From Topomyia yanbarensis (taxonomy: Eukaryota > Arthropoda > Insecta > Diptera > Culicidae), in assembly GCF_030247195.1 (NCBI RefSeq), contig NC_080672.1, positions 66,443,771-66,507,770 of the forward strand: DNA of 64,000 nt, written 5' to 3'. This document shows positions 36,101-44,718 of this stretch, in pieces; within the stretch, counting starts at the first letter, position 1; each line of letters opens with the position of its first letter. A program made the position numbers and the translations under genes. The notes under the pieces were generated by a model. It was not told the origin of the DNA and did not search any database. It saw only the letters and a list, made by a program, of their open reading frames with translations.

Positions 36101-39084
36101 TACGATTTGGTGGTAAATAAATTACACCGATGCTTACAAAACGTCCAGGTAGCTTCAGCTTAAACGTCGACAGATGTTGGATCGACGAAACTATTCGCGT
36201 GATTCATGGCTGTTCACAAAACTGCGATCGTTTCTGTAAACAGCATTTGTACCGCCAAAAAGCTGACGAGAATGAATCTAACCAGGTCTCAGTGAGAACA
36301 ATGATATCGTAACGGGAAGAAGAGATTGCTAGAAAAACTTCATCGATTTTTGTGCGTAGGCCTCGGACGTTGTGGTGATAAATCGTCAGTTTACTATTCA
36401 AGTCTGCGTCGAGAATGCATTCTTCAAATTCCTCCATATTATTTCAAAGATGATCGTCGGATAGCCCGTAGGCCTGGAAGTCGTCATTATTTGAGAGTCG
36501 AGCAGTACAATTCGAAGCTTCAGCAGGACATATGCTGTTTGTAATGTTACCTAAAGTAGTAACGCTGCCTGTTTGAAGACCAAACATATTTGATGAAGTG
36601 ACGAAGCTTTGATGATCGGGTGACGTCACACATGCCTGGAAGTTATCGTCACTTAAAAGGTGAGCAGTACTAGTCGAAGCTTCAGCAGGACATATTCTGC
36701 TGCTGATGTTACCTGACGGAATAACACTGCATAGTTGAAGATCAACCAGATTCGATGAACCGACAAAGCTTAGATCAGGTGGTGTAACACACGCCTGGAA
36801 GGTATTATTCCTTAAAAGGCGAGGCAGCGATTGACTTCATTGGTCCTGAGTCTACCCTACCAATTTCAACAAGTTGGATAAGAGAAAAAATAAATACTCT
36901 CCTGGGCTTCATTTAAGCGTCGCAATTGTTGAAGATATCTACATACGTGTCGCAAACATAGGCGTATCTAGAATATCCATACCCAGCGATTTCGATAAAT
37001 CTCCTACATTTATCGAAACTCCACTGCGGCATACTGACCAGGGTTTTAACCGGCTACTGCAAACTCAATTATCACAGGGTAACTATTTAGCGCACTGAGT
37101 CATTTTCGTGTGATCTTTGTACATCTGATTATGGAACCTCATATCATCTGATATGCAACTGCCCAGCAGTTAAACAAATGCGATTTCGAGTTTTCTGCCG
37201 TCCTTACGTAGACGACACCGTGTTTGGATAAGTGAAACTCAGAGACATACTAAAAGCTTCTTGTCCAATGTGGTAAAGAGCTTTAGGTTTACTGTTTACT
37301 TGTGAGTTTAATTTACCAGCTGTTTGTTTTCGTGCTGTTATTTTTCCCACCCTACCAATTCTACTTTCACTGTGTGCTCCTTTGCTTCCGCTCAGGAAAT
37401 GCTGAGAAGACACGGCAAGGTACAAATCCCCGACTATACACGGGGAACATGTCGTTTGAGCCAATATAATCTGATTCCCTTGTACCCCCCTGATTAGCTT
37501 TGTACCACTCCAGAACATTTTTCGAGTAATAGCTCGAGACTAAATCTGGTCAGAAAAGCGTAGGGCCATCATGAGACCTCAGAAGCGGAAGTAGACGCTT
37601 TTAGAGGCATGTTTTCAAGTACATCTGCCCATTTACCATTTACGGTTGTCGCGAAACGGGGTACTCCGCTTTCCACACGAGTAAATTGCCTGCCAAATCA
37701 CATATTTTTAGACAAACTTAGACATCTTCTACTGTCTAACTGCCTCAGGGAGGTCGAACTTATGACGAGCAGTTAAGAATAGGAACCAAGCGAACTGCTG
37801 GATATCTGCTTTCACATAAGTCGTCAAAAGCGCACGTGCACTGTATTCTGCCGTCCATCACGACTTGGTGCTTGTTGGCTTTATTTATGTTGTTGCATCT
37901 TGCAAAACAACAATTTGAAAGTGACGCGTAGTATCTGTGGTGTATTTTAAATTTGGTTGTGTTTCATTCGATTATAGAGAATATAATGTAAGAGTCATTC
38001 GCCTTTTTTCGAATTAGAAAAATCTCTTTTTTGAAAGATTAGAGACCATATGTGCGAGGTTGGGATTCAAACCCAGGTGAGCTGCGTTCAAGGTAATCGA
38101 TTTACCAACTACGCCACGCCCGCCCCTTTTTAGAATATACCGTATAATCAATAGAACGTTTCTTGACTGCTAGCCAAAAGTATATGTATTTTATATGAAT
38201 AAGTTAACTGACTAACAATGTTTCGATTTGTTTGTTGTTTGTATACTACATTGAATTAAATACTTGATGTTTTGTTCTAGTTATTTGGGGTAAAAGAAGC
38301 ATGCATAGAAAGTTATTCGCTGTGAAGCATGGTTTGACATACAGGATACATACAGGAGGATTGCTAAATTGAACAAAATAGCATTCTCGTATGAAAAGGA
38401 AAGCTGAGGCCTTGTTTTAAGGGGATGTGAAGGACAAATTGCGACCCTTTGAAAAAAACTACCGAAGAACAACTGAAGTTTAATTTTAAATTTAACACAA
38501 TTTTGTTCAATTTTTAGTAAGCATTGTTTTCTGTTGTTGCGTTGTAGAACTGCATGACTCGCGTAGTATTTTATGCTAGTATTAATAACCAATAATTTTA
38601 GACTGTATTTTTGCTGTAAATAGTATTAAACGATCGATTTGTGTAGTTGTTGAAATTAATACTCTTCTATCGGTAATCAGGTGGATCGAGCAGCGGCAAC
38701 GCAACGACTGGACATTCATCATCGACGACGATTAACCCACAACAATCGACCGGTTCAAGCACGTCCAGTAGTCCGGCGGTGGTCGGTGGTCGGCGTGATT
38801 CCCGAGAAGCGGAAACCCAGTTCGTGGATCATCCAGCCATGGCGAATATCGCAGGTTCCTTGAGTTCACCCAATCCCGGAAGTGGCCACAGTAGTCTCGA
38901 GTACAGCTCAATTAACATCAACGGATCGGTAATTGGAGTGGGTAGCGAACGGCAGCGGGATCTTGCCGTAAGTGCAGTCATATTGGACGAGTGGTTCAAG
39001 GAATTGGCAGCTATCACCCAAGAACAGTGCATCGTGATGCTGTCCGAACAGGTCGAAAGGCAACGGTCGATCAGGACCAGCTGA
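21200..39084 (+). CDS. FHIP: FHIP/FAM160 family protein (FHF complex subunit), 5' incomplete
   Basis: Eight exons join in perfect phase to 950 codons with the stop: 21200-21402, 21476-21745, 21803-22199, 25121-25294, 25359-26253, 28148-28326, 28388-28715, 38681-39084. Every intron is GT...AG. Conserved stretches include HDDVLGVVTHLEHMATLLL (residues 6-25), VRLEQLKFYEPLVSHSR and MVALSLFDTLLSLNCEDIML. Low-complexity Asn/Ser-rich runs fall at about 420-520, and a C-terminal amphipathic helix (ILDEWFKELAAITQEQC) lies near 930. FHIP proteins bind HOOK and FTS/AKTIP and help couple early endosomes to dynein in the cytoplasm. The start codon and N-terminal exon(s) were not found and probably lie upstream. 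Introns 3, 5 and 7 (2.9, 1.9 and 10 kb) are packed with transposons. The family call rests on recognition of the sequence, and orthologue-level identity is likely. Confidence 0.9.
22822..22921. mobile_element. Palindromic MITE, copy 1 (TAAGCTGACC family)
   Basis: About 100 bp in FHIP intron 3. The ends TAAGCTGACCAACTCTGACG and the inverse are long inverted repeats joined by a short middle. The flanks TTTATAAA/TTTATAGA form an 8-bp duplication with one mismatch. The same family recurs at 30930-31054. Confidence 0.7.
22984..24525. mobile_element. Fold-back (FB-like) element 1 with CATTCGGG repeats
   Basis: A 1542-bp element in FHIP intron 3, flanked by GTCTAAAC (22976-22983 and 24526-24533). 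The outer ends are inverted (G(A/G)TTCTA(C/T)CACATTCG). Both arms are built of short units of about 14-16 bp around CATTCGGGTAAATGGT, in opposite orientation (23000-23150 and 24345-24515). The core holds GTGGCTACGCCACAT, CCCCTATGTTTGAGTAA and CGGATCCTTG phrases shared with the element at 44719. No transposase was seen, so it is non-autonomous. Drosophila FB elements and some MULEs also have long arms of tandem repeats and 8-9-bp target duplications. Confidence 0.75.
26360..26980. repeat. Insertion carrying a 278-bp perfect inverted repeat
   Basis: In FHIP intron 5, arms 26357-26634 and 26639-26916 are exact reverse complements with a 4-nt loop (GACC). The insertion is bounded by the 12-bp direct repeat ACCACTATTCAG (26348-26359 and 26981-26992). 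It ends on the right in an A-rich tail with two GTTAACAAAAA(A/T)GG-like units (26939-26980). The outermost 3 bases of the left arm fall in the direct repeat. Twelve-bp duplications and an A-rich 3' end suggest retroposition of an inverted dimer. The transcript would form a long perfect hairpin. Confidence 0.85.
26993..27620 (-). pseudogene. Decayed non-LTR retrotransposon 3' part (RNase H-bearing LINE)
   Basis: On the - strand, a fragment reading GNEMADELARRGS (about 27500-27540) is the end of an RNase H domain of the kind found in I/R1/Loa-type LINEs. Downstream, a C-terminal zinc-knuckle-like stretch reads ICNYEAESSDHILCHC (about 27180-27250). Frames are broken by several stops and shifts. 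It lies in FHIP intron 5, opposite in direction to the host gene. Confidence 0.65.
27672..28067. mobile_element. TA-flanked MITE (ACAGT...GACCCG family)
   Basis: A 396-bp element with inverted ends (CAGTAAAGACCCG at the left, CGGGTCCCCACTG at the right) and TA on each side (27670-27671 and 28068-28069). The right end repeats the phrase GCTGATAAAATCGGG. Related pieces lie at about 405-480, 2600-2700 and 18120-18272. It sits in FHIP intron 5, ending 80 bp before exon 6. Confidence 0.75.
28716..29870. other. FHIP intron 7, proximal part
   Basis: AT-rich intron sequence with no recognisable exon, RNA gene or clear repeat ends. Confidence 0.5.
29871..30142. mobile_element. Palindromic MITE
   Basis: The two halves are near-exact reverse complements: TATGGGTAAA...ATATGTCAGTTTTCTTGATATG against its inverse, then TTTTATGTTTTTTGCTTAATATTTTT, then AAAGTGGTCAAA. 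A short AT-rich centre lies near 30000. It is about 272 bp, in FHIP intron 7. The target duplication is not resolved. Confidence 0.65.
30709..30727 (+). repeat. Homopolymer run of 19 G
   Basis: An uninterrupted G run inside a G-rich MITE-like stretch (about 30690-30850, with phrases such as ATGCTACGAGGGGGGAGG and GCTACGTCATTTGTA). Its length in the read data is likely to be unreliable. Confidence 0.6.
30930..31054. mobile_element. Palindromic MITE, copy 2 (TAAGCTGACC family)
   Basis: A 125-bp element with inverted ends TAAGCTGACCAACTCTGACG / CGTCAGAGTTGGTCAGCTTA and an exact 8-bp target duplication ATCATTAC (30922-30929 and 31055-31062). It interrupts or abuts a direct repeat of about 33 bp (TATGTGTGCGTACCTTGGTG... 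at 30894 and 31067). The 8-bp duplication fits hAT-type or P-type mobilisation. Confidence 0.85.
31400..33525 (-). pseudogene. Decayed Jockey/CR1-like LINE, copy B
   Basis: Read on the - strand, it runs from the end of the endonuclease (NQVGRVLDLVF, about 33515) through the linker (NNLRPRVTTVYLDDKVAS, about 33105). It continues with reverse transcriptase pieces (VYTDVKAAFDQIDN near 32840, LFAAELKLY-like near 32600) and a C-terminal thumb (GAILDHKLFFNSH near 31890, RNTRYIIII near 31460). Many stops and frameshifts are present. Its 5' half is missing at 33525, where copy A begins. Confidence 0.7.
33530..37520 (-). pseudogene. Jockey/CR1-like LINE, copy A, internally deleted
   Basis: From about 37520 downwards on the - strand: ORF1-like remnants, a tandemly repeated Ser/Thr-rich region (36840-36460, repeating ICPAEAS and FQACVTSPD), AP-endonuclease (LTIYHHNVRGLRTKI and DIIVLTETWL, 36405-36310; end near 35850) and linker. 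Reverse transcriptase follows (VYTDLKSAFDRFDHV near 34160; SNLSPHLFTLLLNDL and FYADDVKLY near 33970-33880). The thumb region is missing: sequence jumps from about 33690 to the 3' end, an AATAAATAAAATGAAATGAA-type tail at 33530-33575. A hAT MITE (34411-34711) and an unassigned AT-rich insert (34900-35390) interrupt it. It lies within FHIP intron 7, antisense to the gene. Confidence 0.75.
34411..34711. mobile_element. hAT-type MITE nested in LINE copy A
   Basis: A 301-bp element starting CAGGGCCGGCGGAAAG and ending GCGCTACCCCTG-like (CGCTACCCCTG). It has an exact 8-bp target duplication GCTACCAC (34403-34410 and 34712-34719), which is the hAT signature. Internal TACCCACTCG palindromes are present. 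Confidence 0.85.
37540..38040. other. FHIP intron 7, unassigned stretch
   Basis: No exon or clear element. The right part may be the body of the SINE-like copy whose tRNA-like head is at 38052-38126. Confidence 0.4.
38052..38126 (-). ncRNA. tRNA-like SINE head or tRNA pseudogene
   Basis: On the - strand, a box A (TGGCGTAGTTGG, 38105-38116) and a box B (GGTTTGAATCC, 38063-38073) stand about 32 bp apart, as in an RNA polymerase III internal promoter. The acceptor ends do not pair, so this is not a working tRNA. It most likely is the 5' part of a tRNA-derived SINE whose body runs on towards 37970. No poly(A) tail is evident. Confidence 0.6.
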
Positions 39085-39944
39085 AAGATGGCTCGAGGAC
39101 GGGCCATTTCCTTACGAAAGCTGATCAATTCTATGTAGTTATATAAATAATTTCGCTAAGCCAAGTCTTGTAGCTTCAATTTTTATGTCCTTTTTTTAAC
39201 AAAGTGCGCGGTTGGTCTACGTCTGAGACGAAATGCCCTTATTTTTATGCATACCATTTTTCATTTCTAAAATGAGATCTTTTTATATTTATTATGAACA
39301 CGGGCCAACCTTTTATTATTTGTTATAATTTCCCAAGTAAGTCGAACAAATGTAGTTTTATTACACGATCGAAAGAAACACTTTTAGAATGAATGAATCA
39401 CACATTTTTCATGAAGATCTCTCTCACTCTTGCTACCTAATCTTGCAACGACTAGCAATTTGTGTTACCGATCATTTTCTAAGCAATAACGATACTAAAT
39501 TCCTACCCACAGATGGTTTTTTAATGGATGCCAACACAAAAGTTTATATTAGTGTGACTATTTGAAATTAACCTGATCGATATTCTTCAATAGTGGTTCA
39601 AAAACGGCACACTGTATAATGTATATTATAGAATTCTAATTGTGTGATCGTTATGAAAATGTAGAAAGTGTGCAACATCAACACAATTGTAAAAACTTTT
39701 ATTTTTTTGTAAAAAAATATACTTATGTATAACAATAACAGATTGATATTCAGGAGAGAGATACTGAAATTCCATACGTGGTATTTTTTCCACTGAAACA
39801 ATTCGAAACTCACAATAGGATGAATTGCCTAAATTAATTGCTTCGGGAGTAATTATCGTGACCTAATTCCGCGCAGCGCCTAATACCGCGTTTTTTCTGA
39901 AACTTATTATTGTGGCACCATCATGTCTCATTCACTTCACATTG
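39085..39944. other. FHIP 3' UTR and downstream spacer
   Basis: Follows the FHIP stop (TGA, 39082-39084). AT-rich, with no consensus AATAAA noticed close to the stop and no other gene seen. Confidence 0.5.
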
Positions 39945-40271
39945 TTAGGTTTGTTCTAGTGCCAGGAGAAATTGGAGAAAATCGTTCCTGTACTCGCTTT
40001 CTCTCTTTTTTCTTCTTCTGGTAGCAAACCGGAGTAAAAAGGAGCAAGTATTAGGTTTGTTCCAGTATCAGGAGAAACTGGAAGTACTCCGTAGAAAATC
40101 GTTCCTGTACTCTCGTCTTCTCTTTTTTCTTCTACTGGTACCAAACTAGAGTAAAAAGGAGCAAGTATTTTTTGCTTCTGTTTACTCCAGAGTGACTTCT
40201 GTGTACTGGAACAAACCTATTTTTTGCTCCTGATTACACCTGAGTGACTTCCGTGTACTGGAACAAATCTA
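39945..40271. mobile_element. Nested inverted-repeat MITEs (TAGGTTTGTTC ends)
   Basis: The outer ends (39945-39960 TAGGTTTGTTCTAGTG and 40256-40271) and inner ends (40052-40067 and 40204-40219) are inverted copies of TAGGTTTGTTCCAGTA. The block between the left ends is a tandem copy of the following block (GGAGAAA(T/C)TGG...GTAAAAAGGAGCAAGTA). This looks like one element inside another, or a partial tandem duplication. Confidence 0.65.
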
Positions 40272-40424
40272 TTTTTTTAAAGTGTCATTGCGTTGTACAC
40301 AAAGTCGGGGCGGGGTACCTATAACTATTTGCACAGTTTGGTGCACATTGCGCAATGAAAAAAAAACAGAAACCCATGCTCCGAACTGTCAAACGTAGCC
40401 CTTCGCTAATGTAGCGTTGACATT

Positions 40425-40553
40425 AGTGCTGGTTGCCATCTGCTGATGCCAGCATGCTGGCAACCAGCGTGCTACCAGCATAATGTAAACGCATGCCATT
40501 TGCTGGTGCCAGCTGCTGGAAAGCGTTTACATTATGCTGATAGCATGCTGGTT
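40425..40553. repeat. Compound palindrome
   Basis: Two inverted repeats lie side by side: CTGGTTGCCA...TGGCAACCAG (40429-40468), and ACCAGCATAATGTAAACGC facing GCGTTTACATTATGCTG (40473-40541). It lies just beyond the poly(A) end of the R1-like LINE (the T run at 40555) and is probably a small MITE. Confidence 0.55.
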
Positions 40554-40554
40554 G

Positions 40555-43497
40555 TTTTTTTTTTTTTGATAGATTCATGTCCCGAGTCCTTTCCGGAAGG
40601 CGAATTGGCGATTACCTAGAAATTTATTTCTTCCAGCAATGTAATAAGCCGTCGGTTCACCATTCTCTTAAGAATCTGCGGTACACGAAAGGATTTTTTT
40701 TACAATGGAGAATGCAATTTACGTACTGACCCAGTACACGTGCTTAGTAGATGCCAAGCTGACACACGGAGTGTACTGGAGTCTCGGACTCCACCAAGAA
40801 CAAGGTAATACCGACTAAACTCCATTGGGCCCCGCCATTGTCCTCCCAAGGGACTACCTCTCGGTATTACTTCTGGGGGGATTGCTGTACATGATGTACT
40901 CACTTACGCTCGCTCACGCGTTCATACATCCTGTATGAGGCTTACTTGGGTGCTCGCTCTGTCACACCCTGATTCACTCTCTAACACTCCATGTGAGGAT
41001 GACTGTTGTGCTTACCCCTACCACACCATGTGAGGCTGACTTGGATGCTAACCTATCACCTGATTCACTCTCAATCATACCACATTATTACGCCCTGTCG
41101 CTCCCCCTGGCATCCCACGTGGGACATTTTCCTTAGGCCCCGCTTCTGACTTACCATGTGAGGCTGACTTGGATGCTCACCCTTCACTCCTCTGCCAAGC
41201 CACGAGGTATCAATAGCGAAGTCCCAACATACTACGCTACGACCCTCCCATCTTGGCATGAGGCAGTCCATATATGCCTATTCACTCACTCTTCTGCCTT
41301 GCTTCGGGGTGGCTAGGTTTACCCCTTACGCGGTTGCCAGTCGCTGCGCCAAACCTGCCTCAGCACTTTTTTGCTCTCGGCCTTTTTCCGCTCCAACTAA
41401 CCAATCACTAGTTAGTCGTGCCCGTCGTCTGTTGCTCGGTGCGCTAGATTCTCTGTAGCCTGCAGGCAATCTGAGTGGTTGCGGTCGAGACTGCGTTCGA
41501 CTTCTCCACCGCTTCACACATCCGCTGAATAAGGGTATCAGGGGTTGTGTTCCAGCTACAGAAGTCAAGCATTGCTCTCCTTTCGACGTCGAAGCGAGGA
41601 CATACAAACAGTATGTGCTCGGCAGCTTCGTCAGCACCTGGGCAGTTAGGGCAGACGGGGACCTCCGCGTGCCCGAACATGTGGAGGTACTGTCGGAAGC
41701 AGACATGGCCTGACAGGAATTGTAACAGATGGAAGCGAACTTCCCCATAGAGTCTACCCACCCAGCTCGATATGCTAGGTATCAGCCGGTGAGTCCACCT
41801 ACCTTTCGAGGAGTTATCCCACTCACGCTGTCATCTGGCGACCGAAGCCACCCTGGTGCAGCTCAAAGCACTCCTCATCTTCCCGGATGACCAGCCCATG
41901 ACTGGCATATCACTCTTAAGCACATCACGCGGAAGGTGCTCTCCAGTTTCTGCAGATAACTGGTTACCCTCAGTGCTCTTGACCAGGACAGGCCGCCGTA
42001 CCTGAGGATAGATAGGCAGGCAACGCCTGCCAGTAGCCTACGTCTACTGGCGCATACCTTTGAGCTGTTGGATATAATCCTTGATAATGCCACAACAGAA
42101 GTCAAAGCTCTCTTGAACGTACAGTTGACATGGCTACCGAAGGTCAGCTTGTCGTCTATGATGACTTCGAGAGACTTCAAACTCCGCTGTGAAGTGATCG
42201 CGACTTCTCCCACCTGGATAACTGCATGTTGTGTCGACTTGCGGTTGTTGACGATAACCACCTCCGTCTTATGTTGAGCGAGCTCCAGGCCTCTCGCGCT
42301 CATCCATTTCGCCACAGTGTTGATCGCGTGTTCTGCGGACTATTTTAACGATCTTGACCCCAGGACGGAACTTCAGTCTCAGAACCCCGTCATACATGAG
42401 ATTCCATAGCACCGGGCCTAGGATCGAGCCCTGCGGGACTCCGGCGGTAATAGGAACCTTTTTCTGACCGGCATCGGTCTCGTATAGCAGTACATGGTTC
42501 TGGAAGTAACTTTCCAGGATCCGGAACAGACCCACCGGTAGGCTAAGCCGGTGTAACGAGAGCGCAATGGCATCCCACTATGCGCTGTTGAATGCGTTCT
42601 TCACGTCAAGTGTCACTAACGCACAGTATCGAATTCCTCGCCTTTTCCGTTGGATCGCTATCTCGGCAGTCTTTATCACTGAGTTGATAACGTCCACCGT
42701 GGACTTACCCTTTCGAAAACCAAACTGATTGCTTGACAGGCCGTCCGTGCCTTCTGAGTACGGGGCTAACCTGTTGAGGATGATCCTTTCCAGCAATTTG
42801 CTAATCGTGTCGATCAGACAGATTGGTCTGTATGCCGATGGGTCGCCTGGCGGCTTCCCGGGCTTCGGCAACAGCACCAATTTCTGCCCTTTCCATCTAT
42901 CGGGGAAGCGGCACTCGTCAAGGCATTTCTGCATAGCTAGCCTGAACATGTACGGGTTTGCTATGATCGCTGCCTTGAGAGTGCTGTTTGGAACTCCAGC
43001 CGGCCCTGGAGCTTTGTTCGCTGCTAGAAAATTAACCACTGCGAGTAATTCTTCATTCGTCACCGGGGCCACCATTTCAGCCGCGCCCACAATGTCTTGC
43101 GGCGCAGTTTGTTTCGGGCTTGTGGCTCGACCCGGGAAGAGTACTTCGATAATCCTCGCCAACCGGTCCGGAGACCGTTCGGGGGGTGGAGAGCCGCCTT
43201 TGGTCTTGGCCATCACGATTCTGTAGGCGTCACCCCACGGGTTCTCGTTGGCACTCTCGCACAGGTTGTCGAAACACGCTCTCTTGCTGCTCTTAATGGC
43301 CTTGTTAAGGGCCAATTTCGCAATTCGGAACACTTCACGATGGTTCTTTTTTGCATCCTCGGTGCGGGCTCGTTGCATCTTACGTCTGGCTCTGAGGCAG
43401 GCTGATCGTAGAGCTGCAATCTCGGCACTCCACCAGTATACCGGGCGTCTGCCGTTTCTTGGCAGGGTTTTCTTTGACATAGTGGCGTCGTACACGC
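40555..43497 (-). pseudogene. R1-like LINE, 5'-truncated
   Basis: On the - strand it has a linker (YWWSAEIAALRSACLRARRK, about 43435), reverse transcriptase (GQKLVLLPKPGKPPGDPSAY then RPICLIDTISKLLERIILNR, about 42880-42790; FGFRKGKSTVDVINS; TAGVPQGSILGPVLWNLMYD near 42420) and a C-terminal CCHC-like knuckle (CPNCPGADEAAEHILFVCP, about 41660). A 13-bp T run at 40555-40567 is the poly(A) end. Breaks: a stop near 42578 and a deletion plus shift near 42345 that removes the catalytic (F/Y)ADD box. The endonuclease is absent. It abuts an I-like LINE at 43498. Confidence 0.8.
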
Positions 43498-44600
43498 GCG
43501 CGTGATAGGACGGCTACCAGCGCATCCCCGCTTAGACTGTCGGTGTCGGAAAGAAGGCTTATGGGATGGAAGTCGCTCGAGGATCGTGTGCCTGTACTCT
43601 TTTTGGTGATTGGTACAATGTAGGCAAGTTTCCAGTCTATTGAAGGCATCGAGGAGTACCCTTTTCCCGTCTGGGGGCATGTCTTAACATTGAATACCCA
43701 ACTCTGTCGGGGCCAACCGATTTTCCGCGGGCTGTCCTGAGAGCGGCTCGGAGTTCTGCTCCGGAGAAGGGTTTGTTATATTCCGCTGTAAAGTTTGGTG
43801 AAAAAGTGGTAGGGTTGCTTCGAGACGTGTCTTGTGTGTGATGAAGTCGGCGAAGAGGGCAATTACGCATAAGGTGGTCAAAGGGCTTTTTAGGAGAAGG
43901 TGTAGTGCTTTCCTGCGTGTCCGGATAGCGCGGCTGGCACGACCTTACTAGTTTGGGAGATTCTTAGTTCTGCAGCTTGGATGATCAGTTTTAAGAGCTC
44001 TTCCGGGGTGTAGGTGCGGTCCCGTTCAAGGTTGGGCTGGAGATCTGCATCGAAAGTATCCCGGTCAGCGTCTCGTACATCCACCGACGACGACGGGTGG
44101 TTTTGGGTGGGGGTTGATTTCAATTGATTTCGATGGAAAAGATGTCACTCAAGGCTGTGTCGTAGAATTTCGCCCAGCCACAGGTCCTCGCAATGGTGTT
44201 GGATCAGAAGGTGACGTAGAGGCCGATGTGGAGTTTTCGCGGATGAAGGTTGTGCTGCCGTCGTTGAGGACCACAGCCTCGCTTTCTTCGATGGCTCTAA
44301 GTATCTCACTACCGCGGTGGCAGCACTTATCTGACCCGCAGGCGGTGTGATAGGCAATCAATTTGGTAATGAGGTGGATGTGCTCCGACAAAAGTTCTGC
44401 TTTGATGCTCAAACCGATGGTTGTTGATTTTTTTTGGACGTCTCCCAGTCGTACCGGTACTCGAATCAGTTGCATGGATCGACGCCAGCGTGAAGGTGGG
44501 TCTCCTGGATGATAAGGCAGTGACTCAAGGCGAGAAATAATACTTTGCATGTTCCCAAGGTTGCGTCTCAGGCCGTTGATGTTCCACTAAACGGCGAGGG
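43498..44600 (-). pseudogene. I-like LINE fragment
   Basis: On the - strand: endonuclease remnants (NGLRRNLGNMQSIISRLES near 44560, AVVLNDGSTTF near 44260), linker (TPEELLKLIIQAAELRISQT near 43990) and the start of reverse transcriptase (YNKPFSGAELRAALRTARGK then SVGPDR near 43790-43720; WKLAYIVPITKKSTGTRSSS near 43630). Frames are shifted several times. The remainder is cut off where the R1-like copy begins. Confidence 0.7.
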
Positions 44601-44718
44601 TAGACAGATCGTGAGTTCCGTGACGAAAATGCAATCGCTGGGACAGAAAGAATCATGGCCAGGTAAGACGCGTCGGACGCGTCAAAGTTTGACAAAACGA
44701 TCAGCAGCAGTTATTGTT

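Noticed and set aside
38052..38126. Functional tRNA gene
   Set aside because: Boxes A and B are present, but the acceptor arms do not pair and no terminator follows at the right place. It is a SINE head or pseudogene.
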